Below, one piece after another: positions 23,800-35,525 of a stretch of DNA of 64,000 bases; the stretch's first letter is position 1; each line of letters starts with the position of its first letter. The stretch comes from Lumnitzera littorea. Its lineage: Eukaryota > Streptophyta > Magnoliopsida > Myrtales > Combretaceae. A model generated the notes under the pieces. It ran no database searches. It saw only the letters and a list, made by a program, of their open reading frames with translations, and had not been told where the DNA came from. The position numbers and the translations under genes were made by a program. Location: the NCBI GenBank assembly GCA_024138015.1, contig JAMXBB010000011.1, positions 72,296,522 through 72,360,521 on the forward strand. The letters run 5' to 3'.

Positions 23800-24025
23800 T
23801 CATTTTGTATATGTAGAATATAATACAATTACAATAACAAATAGATAATTTTTTTGGGTAGCTCTAATATATACTCAGACAAGGTAAGTTCAACTCCATG
23901 ATTGTACAGTTGTGTATCCGTCCCCATTTAGAGCTACTGTTTACGGCCACTAGTCTCTAGATTCTCTTCTAATAATCATATCTTAATAAATCATGAGAAT
24001 ATGAAGGCTAATCTATAGCTATCCG
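23800..24025 (+). repeat. Dispersed 220-bp repeat, copy 1
   Basis: Shares with 30,455-30,680 and 31,850-32,050 the order AATAACAAAT-GATAATTTT, CTAATATATACT, AACTCCATG, CCACTAGTCTCTA and GAAGGCTAATCTAT. The AAGTTCAACTCC segment resembles a pol III B box, so a SINE-like origin is possible but unproven. Confidence 0.6.
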
Positions 24026-24219
24026 GTTTTTTAACTTTTATATCTTCTGGGTATTTCATTAGTTCTTCCAACTGGTCAAGCTATGTTATATTTTAACTTC
24101 AGTAACTCACTGAATATTAGAAAATAAAAGGCAAATATTCAAAGAACAGTAATCCATTTGGGTATCACCAACTCAAGTCAACAAGATGCCAATTAAATAA
24201 GGTGTGCAAGAGCCATCAT

Positions 24220-25014
24220 TGAATATTGCGTTTCGTCCAATGTTAACGAATGACGTTTCTTGAAATGAGAAAATAACTTTATAATATGGTTGTCTATGGA
24301 ACAAAAGAATTGTTTTATAAGCCTTTCTTGGGTTGGGACAGACGAACGGGTAAAAATATATATATAGAAATTGATTGTAGTTAACGTTCAAAGTTAGTAG
24401 GCCAACACGTATTCCCTCACTTTAATCTGTCTTCCCCCGCATATCTATTAGACATTGAAATAATGGAAGATTCCAACCAATTAGAAGCCGCGGCAAAAAA
24501 TTAAAATTAAAATTTAAACAAAAAAATAAATAAATAAGAAGAAGAAGAGAAAGGAAAGGAATCAAACTAGACATAATTTTCTTGTTTGAAAAACATTGTC
24601 CAGCTGTGATTAATCAGTCAAAAATTATCATCAATCAAAGGTAATAAACTAAAAATAATATCTCAGAAACAATTACAGTATCTCAATTTTCCAAAATAGC
24701 ATATTTATAGTTCTAAAAAAAAATTAACATCATAAAACTTTTCTTCAAGTACAGTACTAAATTAATCTTTTTATATTAAAATACATTCATAAATTTATCA
24801 TTATTTATTTAAATCAATTTATTACCTGATTTGATCCATACGAACCAATAAAATATTAACTAAGTCAATAAAACCATAGATTAGTTAACTAGAAAAAATA
24901 ATTACAAATGTATATTTATACATAGAATTGATTTGGTAATTGCACCAAAGGATAAATTTACTAGTGTCAACATTTTTTTGGAATTGTAAGTGAGATACTT
25001 TAGAAAGCAAATGC
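24220..25014 (+). repeat. Direct duplication, right copy
   Basis: Diverged second copy of 22,405-23,305, about 915 bp apart, in the same orientation. Both end at ACTTTAGAAAGCAAATG. It could be a segmental duplication or two members of an unknown element family. Confidence 0.75.
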
Positions 25015-25329
25015 AATGAACTACTAATCTCAGGAACCCTTGACTAAGCTCAACTCTGATGTCTCTAGAGCTTAGCCAGGCAAATGCTGACCTTACAGCC
25101 AATTGAAGATGAGTTCCAATATCAAGATGGCCTGTGACTCAATTCATTGCATAGTTAGTCTAACTACACTTTCATCTAAGTTGTTGAAGTCTATGTTGCC
25201 AAACTTCAAACCCTAACCACTTTGACCAACTGTACTAATAATGAGGTCCTAACCTGAGATCTCCAGGTACCAACCAAAAATGTTATCCACCAAGTCTTCA
25301 TGCACCGACTAGATTACCTACTAATAATC
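25015..25329. other. Unassigned sequence left of solo LTR D
   Basis: Moderate GC; no protein recognised on either strand. It is interrupted by solo LTR D and continues at 28,276. Confidence 0.3.
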
Positions 25330-28275
25330 TATAAGTCCTAAAGTTAAGTTAAGTGACCGTAGGACTGAATTTAGAACACAAGGTTTAGAACGATCGGTTA
25401 AAGGATTCGATCAAACCCTAATTATAAACTATGGAAAGAAATATTAGTAAAAATGACCCCGTAAACTTAAATTTAAGAAAATAAGTAATAAAATAGGAGA
25501 CTATAAAATTTTCAAATTTTAAATATAATAATTGCTAATTACCGAAAAGGTGAAAAGTATAATCTAATAACTAATAAATTACTAGAGATAAATTATATGT
25601 ATACTAAAAATTATAGAACGACCTAAATAATAATTAGGAATGTTCACAGGTACTCCACATGTATTTACGTGTAGATAAAAATACGCGAAATTACCTAAAT
25701 TGGCAAAAAACTTAGTAAATAATTAGAGAAAATTATTAATTAATTGTGGAAAATCAGAAAAAATTAGAAGAATATAGAATAATCCAAATCTGGTCGTGGC
25801 AGGTTAAGATCTGTAAAAGAAAAATTAACCAATTAGAATTAGGCAACACAAAAGCCAAAAATTAAGGAATTGGGGCAATATCATGTCTAATTAATGCATA
25901 TTAATTACCAAAAACGTCTATAAATAGGGAAAAAATTCACAGAACTCATTTGAATAGTGAGGAATTAGAGGAAAATAGAGAGACTCGAAAATTCAAGAGA
26001 AAATCTAGAAAACAAAAAAAGAAAAGAAAACTGTGTAGATAAGGCTAGTGAGCTAAACCCGCACCTCACTACCACCTGGGACCGAGCCGCCGCCGCCGCC
26101 ACCACTACCACCCCACTCTAAACCCACCGTCTAGGCCGACTGACAAACTTGGACTAGGTTTGGACAGCCAGAAAGTATTGAACCGGGTGAGTCCCCTAAT
26201 TACCCTGATTTTGTATAATTTTGTAAAAATAGTTATTTTGCCTAGAAAATTATGAAACTTGTTATTCTGAGGTTTTATTATATTTAGATTTAGGAAAAAA
26301 TAGTGATTTAGTTTAATCACGTTTGAAAATATAAGGTTTCTCACAAATTGAACAAAACCGAACATGATTAGAATTAAAAATAAATAGGCTAGGAGTGTAA
26401 TTTGGAGTTCAATTTTTTTCTGTAGGATGTTCATGTGATATAGAACAGTGCTATGAAGCCATTTTTTAAAAAATTAATTTTTGAAATTTTTAAGTTAATT
26501 TTTAGCCCTAAAATGATGGAAAAATTAGGTAATTTTGGGTTAATTAGGTGATTAAGATACTAATTACTGATTTAGATAATAATCAGATGTTTAGGAATGT
26601 TAATCTCTAATGTAGAAACCTAATCCTAGCCTTTGGAGTATTAAGTATAATTAATTTAGGAAATTAGGTAATTATTGTAAGAAATTAGTAACATGTGAAA
26701 TTGAAAATTAATAAATCTAAAAAAATTAAGGTTATTTATATAATATTATAATAAAAATCAGAGTAATACTAAATCTGAAATAAAATTTAATTTTAAGTAA
26801 ATGTATAAAAATATAAGATTTTCTCACATTGGGAATAAAACCGATACCCCAATTAGGGTTAGCGTGTACCGAATAGTTTAGACGAATAGTTTAGAATACT
26901 AAATTAAAACCCAATAGGATATTTGAATACTCGAGCTTAATGTGATTAATTTCACATTAGGATTCGAGTATATTTAAGACTTAAGAATCAAAACTAGAAT
27001 TTAATTTAAAGTCTGAACCTCGAAATAGAGTAAAAAGAATTATTAGTATATAATAGGTATACATAGAAAAAAGGGGTTAAATTATAACTTAAAATATGAA
27101 TCCTTAAAGTATAAGTACTAAAAAGACCTATTTGTATTATAGGACACCTAGAGACAAATCGGCTTGCGACTAAGGGATCAAGCGATTGAGCAATTCCAAG
27201 TAAGTTGGGTTATTACTTATTGTAATAGAGTACTATCTGTATAGTACTCGGAGACTTACGATTTTATATGGTTGTGATTATAAATAGTTTACACATGTGT
27301 TTGACGTATCTGAATTCGTACTGAAATTGTAATATGATGGATTTTGTGTTATGATTGAATTGGTGTGAATTGTTTGAAAACCCTAAATGAAATTTAATCT
27401 TATTTGACTTTAATGATCAAAAAAATGCCATGCATTGCAACCCATTAGGGGATCATTAGGATTCTCCAACCAAATACTGACCCCTTTGAAAGGGATAGCG
27501 CAGGATTGCATAATGGTCCCTTCTTCATCCTCAGTCGAACTAAGTGACAGGAGAGGAAGTCGTGACGAGGGTGAAGTCAATGGTTCGAAGGTAGTCGCGG
27601 GAGGAGCAAGATCTCTATTGCACAAGCCTGAGTTTGGTTGTGAGCTGCTGCATAATATGGAACTCCTCAACCCGGATTAAAGCAGGCGAAATTTCTCTGA
27701 TTTCATAACGGACCAGACTACGTTGTGCAATGACACTTGATTGTTGCATTGCGTGAAAATAATTAATTGATAATCTTATTTGTGCTTGTATGCATTCATG
27801 AGTCTCCAATTCAACTTACTAAGCTGAAGTTGCTCATACCCTTATAGATCCTTTTGCAGGTTTTGATTTCTGAACTCTTCAAATAATATGCCACCTTACA
27901 ATTACCTAGAGGTTAGTCCTTTTGAAGCCGGGGGTGTGAAGATCAAACTACTTAGTAATGATGTGTAGCTAGAGTATCCCTGTAGTTAAGGATGAAAGAC
28001 TGATAGTTATTATATAATTTAGTGAACTGTTGTATTTATATAAAACTTCCTGGGAAGCTCTATGGACTTACATATAATTATACATGTTTATTAGAAATTT
28101 TGTAATATTTATCATAATTGTAGTTTAACTGTTAATTGGATTATTTACTTCAAAGCGAGGAGTCGTCGACGCCTTGTGTAGATTATGTCTATGGTAAACA
28201 CTGTGAGGCCAGTTACTATCATAGAATGGTTTATACAACGGGACTGTTGCGACTCTGCGACTTCGGGGCGTAACA
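25330..28275 (+). mobile_element. Solo LTR D (long Ty3/gypsy-type LTR)
   Basis: 2,946 bp, same family as solo LTR C but on the + strand. Starts TATAAGTCCTAAAGTT (TG decayed to TA) and ends CTTCGGGGCGTAACA; flanks TAATC and CAATC. TATA box TATAAATA at 25,919-25,926, followed by a purine-rich leader and a GCC repeat near 26,090. It contains ACTAAGCTGAAGTTGCTC near 27,818, wording common in long plant Ty3/gypsy LTRs. A donor-like AAGTAAGT (27,199) and an acceptor-like TTTTGCAG (27,852-27,859) could mark an intron. ORFs of 81-116 codons inside it are not genes. Confidence 0.75.
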
Positions 28276-30454
28276 CAATCTACCTACCAAAGTCCAAGCT
28301 TCTCCTTGTTGACTTATTCTTACTCCAAAGCAACTCAACCCTAAGGAATCTCATTGTCGAAGCACGACACCATCAACGTCCTAATATGCGCTTACTATTT
28401 TTGATACTGTACCATATTCCTTTTTTTCTCATTTGTCTTATTTACTCTTTTGAATATGTACTAGGATCTAATATTTATGTCCTACCCTTCCTGCAATTTC
28501 CCACAACCTCATGTTGTCATAAAGACTTACTGTAAATAGTCATTTCTCTTGTATAATCTAAATCAACTATTACATCATATAGGAACATTCTTCTACTTGT
28601 ACGACATTTCTCCAAGTGTTTCCTATACTCTTATCTAGTTTTATTAACAGCTAGGAATTAGTCGCCTATAGACCTTAGCCTTCTACTTGTGAGTGATATT
28701 AAGCAAGAAGACTAAATCATGTTAAGTTCACCGGTGAGTCATATTTGAAGAGCTACTTCATGAAGTACTACTTGTTGCTTCATCTTCATCTTCCTGTTTC
28801 TTCAATATCTCGAAGAACCTTTCCCTTACTAGGATAAATCACAGTGATAACTTAGCTCCTAAATACACTAAAATGTCTCTTTGATTGCATGGAGTCCAGG
28901 AGAGTTTTTCCTTTTTCGTTTTCTTTTGTATCAGTTAGGGGTTGTAGGTTAGGTTAGTTGGGGCAAACTAGACTTAAGGAAGAATTGGTTTCGACTTGTG
29001 AATATGCTTGGAACTGGCTCTACCAGTTTGCTACACTGACCTAAGCTTGGCTGAGATAGGGTTGAACTGGGGAGAACCCGCTAAGCTTAATGGGTCGTCA
29101 CAATTCTCTTATCTAACCCGCCAAACCGATGGGTTAGAAACCAAGTACTAAGACCTTAATCTCGCTGGTTCCACCTATTAATCCAACCCATATTTACAAA
29201 AAGAAAAGGAGAAAGAAAGAAAATTGTGATTGCATTGGCTACTTGTGCACCCTTTCATTTTAAGTCACTTGAAGTGACAAGTCCACGCATGGCCAATTTA
29301 ATGACCTTAGGAAATTGTAAAGTATGTATTAGAGAAATGACAACACATATATACCACACACATGATGCAACACATTAAAGTTGAGGGATGATGAGAGATA
29401 TAGAGACATGTAAGGAGAGCAAGAGATTTAAAATAAGATTAACAAAACAAGTAAGGGAGACAAAGCATGTAATTGCAAGCATGTATAACTGGTGAAATTG
29501 AAAGTTGAACATTGTGAAGAAATCTAAAATCTAACATTCAGAATTTTTGAACATTTTGAAAAATTTAAGAAGCCATTAATGCACCATAATTTAAAATTTG
29601 GACAAAGGCAACATTGTATAAATTCAGTGCGTTATGTCCTTTGCTTCCTCACTTTCTCACATACTCTCTACTCTCAATACTCTATTCTCAGTATTCTGCA
29701 AAAAATTCCACATTACATGCTATTATCTAGATTATGCCCCTTTTTTTTTTTTTGCAAGTCCTTTTGACAATCAAGAGATGGAAACCCGCTTTTGGAAAAA
29801 AAACGTAAGTTTTTGTCCTATCTAACACGTTTGCATATCATACTTTACGGTAAATTTTTTTCGTTACTAACTACAAAAAACAAATGGATCACCTTTTTCA
29901 TGGTTGTTCCTCTAAAAAGAAGGTCGGTAAAGGACAAGCAAAGAATGTTCAAATCAAGCAATTTGTCTCTTGAGTATGCTTATGTGGACTCACGAAAAAT
30001 GAGATAGGCAAACATTTTCATTCTATTCAAGATCGAGAAACCCGTGGCATTCTTGGGGCATATTAGATGCATTACGACCACATTGACCAATATATAAGAG
30101 GAGATCATTACTCGATGGGGAACTTAGTTGGAGAACTTAGTTACACCACAGGAAATCAAAACACTACAAGTATTAATACTAGGCAAGTTTTTTTCCCAAC
30201 CAACACAATAAAAAAATAATAATAAAAAATAAGCTATTGTATTCACGGTTAAGACTCTTATATTTCACTTCTCTATGTTTATGCATTTTCTTCTTTTCGT
30301 ACTCGAAGGCAAATCTGATTTCATAATATATGTGTTGGTCTAAATAATTTTGTTATCGATGTCTTTTTATGTCAATTTTTGTTGAATGTATTCATGTCAA
30401 GTTTGTGTTTTTTCAATTTTTGGTTTTTGGGCATTTAGTTAAAAGGGAAAAAAA
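28276..30454. other. Unassigned sequence, no gene seen
   Basis: Mixed AT-rich DNA with T tracts (29,741-29,752). The patch 28,940-29,170 is GC-richer (AACCCGCTAAGC and TAACCCGCC) in a style seen in hAT-type MITEs, but its ends do not pair convincingly. No coding sequence recognised. Confidence 0.3.
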
Positions 30455-30680
30455 AAAGGTCATTTTATATATGTACAATACATTATAATTTGCAATAACA
30501 AATCGATAATTTTCTCTGTGTAATTCTAATATATACTTCAATAAGATAAATCGAACTCCATGTTTGGATGGTTATGTTCCGGTTCTGGTTTAGAGCCACT
30601 AGTCTCTAATGCCTACTAATTGATACAAACCCTCTTCTCATCATAGAGCAAACGAAGGCTAATCTATCGCCTTACATAAG
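30455..30680 (+). repeat. Dispersed 220-bp repeat, copy 2
   Basis: Best preserved of the three copies (others at 23,800 and 31,850). Contains CCACTAGTCTCTAATGCC and GAAGGCTAATCTATCGCC. Confidence 0.6.
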
Positions 30681-30689
30681 TTCAATTTT

Positions 30690-31849
30690 TAATGTAGTCT
30701 TCAATTAATTTATATGGCCTCATGAAAAGAGAAAAGTTCATTATTCTAGCAACTTATTAGATAAAAATATAATAGTCTTTCAAATTTTGACCTTTATATA
30801 TATAACTTTAAACTTTTAAATATTATAAAATAACGCTTTTAAACTTTTAATAAAATATTGAATAACTCTTAAAGTTTCCTAATAATTCTCTAAACTTTTG
30901 TACTTGATACAAAACTAACACTTCCAATTCATACCCTTTAAACTTGATTCCGGTGTGTTTGACTAAAAAAGCAAGCATCTCATTTGTTGTCAATTATCAA
31001 AAGGATAAATTACACTTTGAGTGCTTATATTTTTGTCCTTTTTCACTTTTGTCACTTAGTGTTTTAGTTTTTAACACTTAAGATACCTATGTCTTACAAA
31101 ATTGAGAAGCTATTATGAATCTATTGTTTTTAACATAGGCCATGGAAACAAGCTTGAAAAAAACAGAAAAAAGAAAAGAAAAGAAATGAAATGGCCTTTC
31201 CTTGTAGTGCTTAGGCTTTCCATGCACACCAACAATCAAAATTGATGCCACCAACTCTATAAATTAAATACCATTCCAACGGACTTTTCTCTTTTAAAAG
31301 TTTCCTACCTTTGAATCATATGTAGTAAAGTTTCCATCTTTTTAAACCAAATCAATACGGAGAAGGAAAATTCAATGAAATTGACATCCATTCACAGCCA
31401 AATTTATAATAATTTTTTCCATTTATATTTTGGAGGTTATATGACCATGGTTTGTGTAGATTCAATTATTGATGGCGATATGGAGCCAAATATTAAACTT
31501 GGACTTATTTGCACAGAGTCTGCGCACCATTATTCTCTTAACTTTAAAAGACCCATTGATTTTTGTTGTTGTCGTTGCGGTATGGATTATGCTCTTAACT
31601 TTCTAAGATCATTGTATTTTAAAAGTAGACATTTTATTCCCAATATGTTTTGCATGTGCTAAAACTAATGGATGTATATAAAGGTGTTTAGGCTTTTTTC
31701 AATTTTACAAAATACAGGTACTTAAAAGCGTTAAAAATTAAAACAAACCCTTATCAAAATATTAGAGTGTTATTCGTAATTTCCTCAAAATATGAAGTTG
31801 TCTTCTCGTTGATCGTTAGAAACTGTTGAGGTCTATTTGTTAATGCAAT
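30690..31849. other. AT-rich stretch, MITE-like fragments
   Basis: 30,780-31,110 holds sentences typical of AT-rich MITEs (CTTTAAACTTTTAAATATT, GGATAAATTACACTTTGAG), but no complete pair of ends. A 95-codon open frame at 31,375-31,662 has no recognisable domain and no codon or context support. Confidence 0.3.
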
Positions 31850-32050
31850 TGTTTTTTATATGTAAAATATATTAAAATTTGCAATACCAAATATATACAT
31901 TTTCTCTGCGTTATTACATTTACGTAAATAAGGTAAATGCAATTTCTGGATGGCATGGTTCTACATCCATTCGTCGGTTTTTAAAGTCACTTGTCTCTAA
32001 TCTCCTGCCGGTTTATCTAAATAGGTAAGCGTATAAAGGCTAATCAATTT
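31850..32050 (+). repeat. Dispersed 220-bp repeat, copy 3
   Basis: More diverged than the other two; retains AATTTGCAATACCAAAT, TTTTCTCTGCG and AAAGGCTAATC in order. Confidence 0.5.
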
Positions 32051-32739
32051 CCTCCGAAATTCCATTTTTTTCATGTGGGTACCGACCGCTGGTCAGCCCC
32101 ATCTCTGTCTATGTTACATCTTTTTGGACAGCTACAAACGCCGAAACAATAGTGGTCTACCTGGGATGATCAACCCGAGTCCACTAATGAAGATTGACAA
32201 AGGACACGGCCCAATTTCAGTTTCCTTTTAGAAGGGTTAAAAATTTTGTGGCTTTCGGCTCTCCAGAGTGGAAAAGTAAAATGCAAGCCCACAATCAGCC
32301 TTTGAGAGGGAGGGAATAAGATATTATTTATTTCTTACCGATTATTATGAAATTAGTCATCCAACGTTTTATCCATTTTTATAACTTAATTTTTATTTTA
32401 ACAAGATGAGACTAATACCTTTAATTATACTGGAAAATGTGAACCCGTGAAAATTTTAAATAGAAAATATTCAAATTTTCAAATATAAAATAATTATCGA
32501 ATCAAACTATACACACGATTGTTGCGATTGATGAAAAATATATACATATGATCCTTAAAATACAAATTTTATAATATCGAAATTCTAATCTTTCTACCAT
32601 ACATAATATTCGAAAATAGCATTATTAAGAGACCAAATAAAAATAAATTCTATCAAATCCACAAACTGTGATCTCCATCTTGCAACTCGCTTTCAAAAAC
32701 TGCTTAGCAGGCTGCAGGCTGAAATAATGGCACATAATA

Positions 32740-32974
32740 GTCTTTGAATTGAACATGCCACTTTGACTTATTTTGGCTTTAGATGGGAAAAGAAGTGCCT
32801 CTACAATTCTAATTCAATTTCGTGTTTTTAAGGATCGACATAGTGGAAAGAAAAAAAGGATCAACATGTTGGTCTTTAGAATTAACATGCCAAATTGACT
32901 TTTTTTTAGCTTTAGATGGGAAAAGAAGTGTTTCTGTGGTTCAATTCAACTTTGTTTAGTGAAGGATCAATTAG
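32740..32974 (+). repeat. Tandem duplication, period about 132 bp
   Basis: Copy 1 (32,740-32,842) and copy 2 (32,872-32,974) share AACATGCCA, GCTTTAGATGGGAAAAGAAG and AAGGATC. Non-coding. Confidence 0.7.
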
Positions 32975-33117
32975 TTCAGTATAAATTTATACCCATCTTT
33001 AAGCGTAAAAATAATTTTCAAGTTCAATAGAAACCAAAAGTATAATTTGAAATATGTTTAACTTCACTAATAAACACTTGTTTAATATCATAAAGCTTAT
33101 TTAATAGACTAGTCTAG

Positions 33118-33657
33118 GAGACTACCGTAGATGATGATAGAAGTTGGAAGAAGCCAGCATTGAATTTCATAAAACTTAATTGTGATGCTTCCATTGATTT
33201 AAGCTCAAATATAGCTAGACTAGGAGTGGTTGCTAGGGACTCAAATGGAAAATTCCTTGATGCTATATCTCATAAAATAGCTGTTTTGAATGTTGAACAA
33301 GCAAAAGCAGAGGTCATAAGGTAAGGGCTGATTTTTGCTAAAGAGAAACAATGGCAAAGGATTGAAGTGAAAACAAACAACCAGTTGATTTACCAAAGCT
33401 TAGTGAAGTCGAATTGTGGTGCTTGGTCTTGTAGGAACTTAATTAGAGACTTCCTTTTTTTAAAAGACAATTCTTTATTTTGTTCCTTTAAGTTTGTTTA
33501 TCATCGTACTAATACTTATGCTGATTGAGTTGCTACCCAAGTTAGGAAGGGATGTGCTTATCTCCTAGACACTTGCTTCCCCCATATCTTTTTACATTTC
33601 TTCTTTTTTGTGACTGTAGCTTCAGGCCTCCAGACTCTTAGTTGTGTTCTCTTTTAG
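33118..33657 (+). pseudogene. RNase H-like (RVT_3) C-terminus of a LINE-like element
   Basis: One frame runs from 33,118 to a TAG at 33,657 with only two internal stops. It reads WKKPALNFIKLNCDASIDLS, GVVARDSNGKFLDAISHKIA, EQAKAEVIR, IEVKTNNQLIYQSL, FKFVYHRTNTYAD and VATQVRKG. This is the plant RNase H-like domain usual at the C-terminus of L1-type LINE polyproteins and their fragments, with the first Asp in NCDAS and the Glu in KAE visible. The Asp expected in the VESDS-type block is Asn (VKTNN). It could also be a host-annotated RNase H-like fragment; the poly(A) at 33,976 favours a 5'-truncated LINE. Confidence 0.8.
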
Positions 33658-33975
33658 TTTTATAATAATATTCTCTCTTTCTAGCCAAATATATATATCA
33701 TGAAACATACTTGTGAGTTGGATGAAAAAATTAATTGTTCAAATAATATAGATATAGATATTAATATGGGAAGAGAATATCAAAACTATATTTTTAGAGA
33801 TGTAGAATTGAATAAAGTTTATTAGCTTATTATAACAAAATAAATAGTTATTTCATATTCTTTAAGCACCTAAATTGCCATTGTGTTTATCTGTAGTTTT
33901 ACATCAGGGCAAAGACACAACCCGTGCTTTCATTTGTTGCAATGCCTTTGTAATAAATATCATTTCTCTAAACTG

Positions 33976-33999
33976 AAAAAAAAAAAAAAAAAAAAAAAA
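33976..33999 (+). other. Poly(A) tail of the LINE-like remnant
   Basis: 24 A residues, 25 nt after an AATAAA-containing stretch (33,951-33,956). The 3' UTR-like gap from 33,657 is short enough for a LINE. No target duplication was found. Confidence 0.5.
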
Positions 34000-34573
34000 C
34001 CGTATGTTCGATTCGATTTCTCTTGATTTTGATTTGCTTTCCATCCATCTCTAATCCTCATATACAAATCCAGTTCTACTGAAGCACCACATCTATCTAA
34101 ATCATCACAAGCATCTTTCTATTTTCTAAAAGCGAGTAGTCATTGGAATCGATTCCTTTTCTTCAGATTTTGCTGTTACACCATAGGTTGCTACGATGAT
34201 TTACGGTGATAAGGTTCCCGATGGATAGCCATTAACCCAAGTGTTACTAGATTGTAAAAAGATAATACGTCAAAGAATGTCCAAGGTAATCATAGCATCC
34301 TTTGTTACCTTCGGTCGAGACAGCGGAATGACGACATATGGCCAGTTAAATTGATATGTTTATGATATGATTGAAACAAATATGTTATGAGATTCTTTTA
34401 CAAAGCATAATTAGTGAGACTTAAATTAAGATATGGTTCTTTTCATAATGAAATATAACGAATAAGACAAGTAATTAGTAGGAATGTAATTAAGGAAAAT
34501 TTTATGGCAACGTCACGTTCTTATAGCATTAGTTATATAACACGAGTTATATATAATACATGGGCAAATAATG
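34000..34573. other. Unassigned sequence
   Basis: 34,195-34,350 can be read on the + strand as MIYGDKVPDG, stop, then PLTQVLLDCKKIIRQRM, which I do not recognise. The rest is AT-rich. Confidence 0.25.
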
Positions 34574-35155
34574 AATGGTAATTTATTTAAAAACTATTCA
34601 TACAATTATTATATATGATAATATCTTATTAGTATTTACATGCCATGTGTTATACATACGTGGTATATAAATATCAATATGATGTTATTATATATAATGG
34701 ATGCAAATCACGACAGGTAATTATCATCAAGAAAATATTTAATAAGTATTACAAATCACATGTTAAGAAGATTTTGTTATATATAGTAGATGCAAATCAA
34801 AAGTAGTAATTGATTTGGAAACTACTCGTATAATTATTATATCTATCAATATCTTATTGATATTTATACGCTATACATGTATAAGATGTGATATATAATA
34901 CCCAATAAATCTTTCTTCCATATTATCAAGAAAAGATTTAATAAGTATTAGATGCCATATGCAATACTTATGCGGTATATAAATACTAATAAGATGTTAT
35001 ATATGACGAGTATAAATCACGAATAGTAATTAATTTAAAAACTATTCATACAATTATTATATTTGTCAAGATATTATTGATATTTATACATTATATACAT
35101 ATAACACATAGCATGTAACTCCTAAAAAATCTTTTTTCCATGTTATCAAAATGTA
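34574..35155 (+). repeat. 225-bp tandem array, about 2.6 units
   Basis: Units start at 34,574, 34,803 and 35,025 with GTAATTNATTTNAAAACTA followed by CATACAATTATTATAT. Each also holds ATTATCAAGAAAA, TTTAATAAGTATTA and TATATAAATA-AATA-GATGTTATATAT. The third unit is partial. Non-coding. Confidence 0.75.
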
Positions 35156-35249
35156 CGATAAATTACATCCGATTTCAGTAAATTATGTCCTAAATACTTT
35201 TATTTTACCGTTTATAATATAATTTACTAAAATCAAGTACGATTTATCG
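35156..35249. other. 94-bp hairpin next to the 225-bp array
   Basis: CGATAAATTACATCCGATTT on the left pairs imperfectly with AAATCAAGTACGATTTATCG on the right. It could be a small MITE; TSDs are not clear. Confidence 0.5.
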
Positions 35250-35344
35250 TGATGCTTCAATAATGTGACATTATCTTAGAAAACCCGATTAGTTATCTTG
35301 TGAGTAACTATTCCAAATAATGAGAGTATTTATTATATATACTA

Positions 35345-35525
35345 CTAAATATCTAGTCATAATTACATAGAATATGATTGAGAAAACAAAATTTGAGAGA
35401 ATAGATGTTACGGATGAAAAAGTTATTGTCCTAAAGTTCGTAGTCTCAATTATGTCTATGGTAATGATAATTTAGCACCTAAGAAAATTAAATAGCCAAA
35501 TACAAGTTTTATTTATTTGCTAGAT
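35345..35525 (+). repeat. Hairpin-unit array, first unit
   Basis: Carries CTAGTCATAATTACATAG (weak left arm), GTCTCAATTATGTCTATGG (right arm) and the spacer AGCACCTAAGAAAATTAAAT. It is cut by solo LTR E, with the array resuming at 37,671. Confidence 0.65.

Noticed and set aside
27410..27809. Overlapping open frames on both strands
   Set aside because: They lie inside solo LTR D, whose relatives are non-coding there.
28940..29170. Possible hAT-type MITE
   Set aside because: Words such as AACCCGCC resemble the MITE at 42,884, but no paired ends or 8-bp duplications were found.
31375..31662. 95-codon open frame with several Cys residues
   Set aside because: No domain recognised, lies in AT-rich MITE-like DNA, and has no promoter or homologue in the window.
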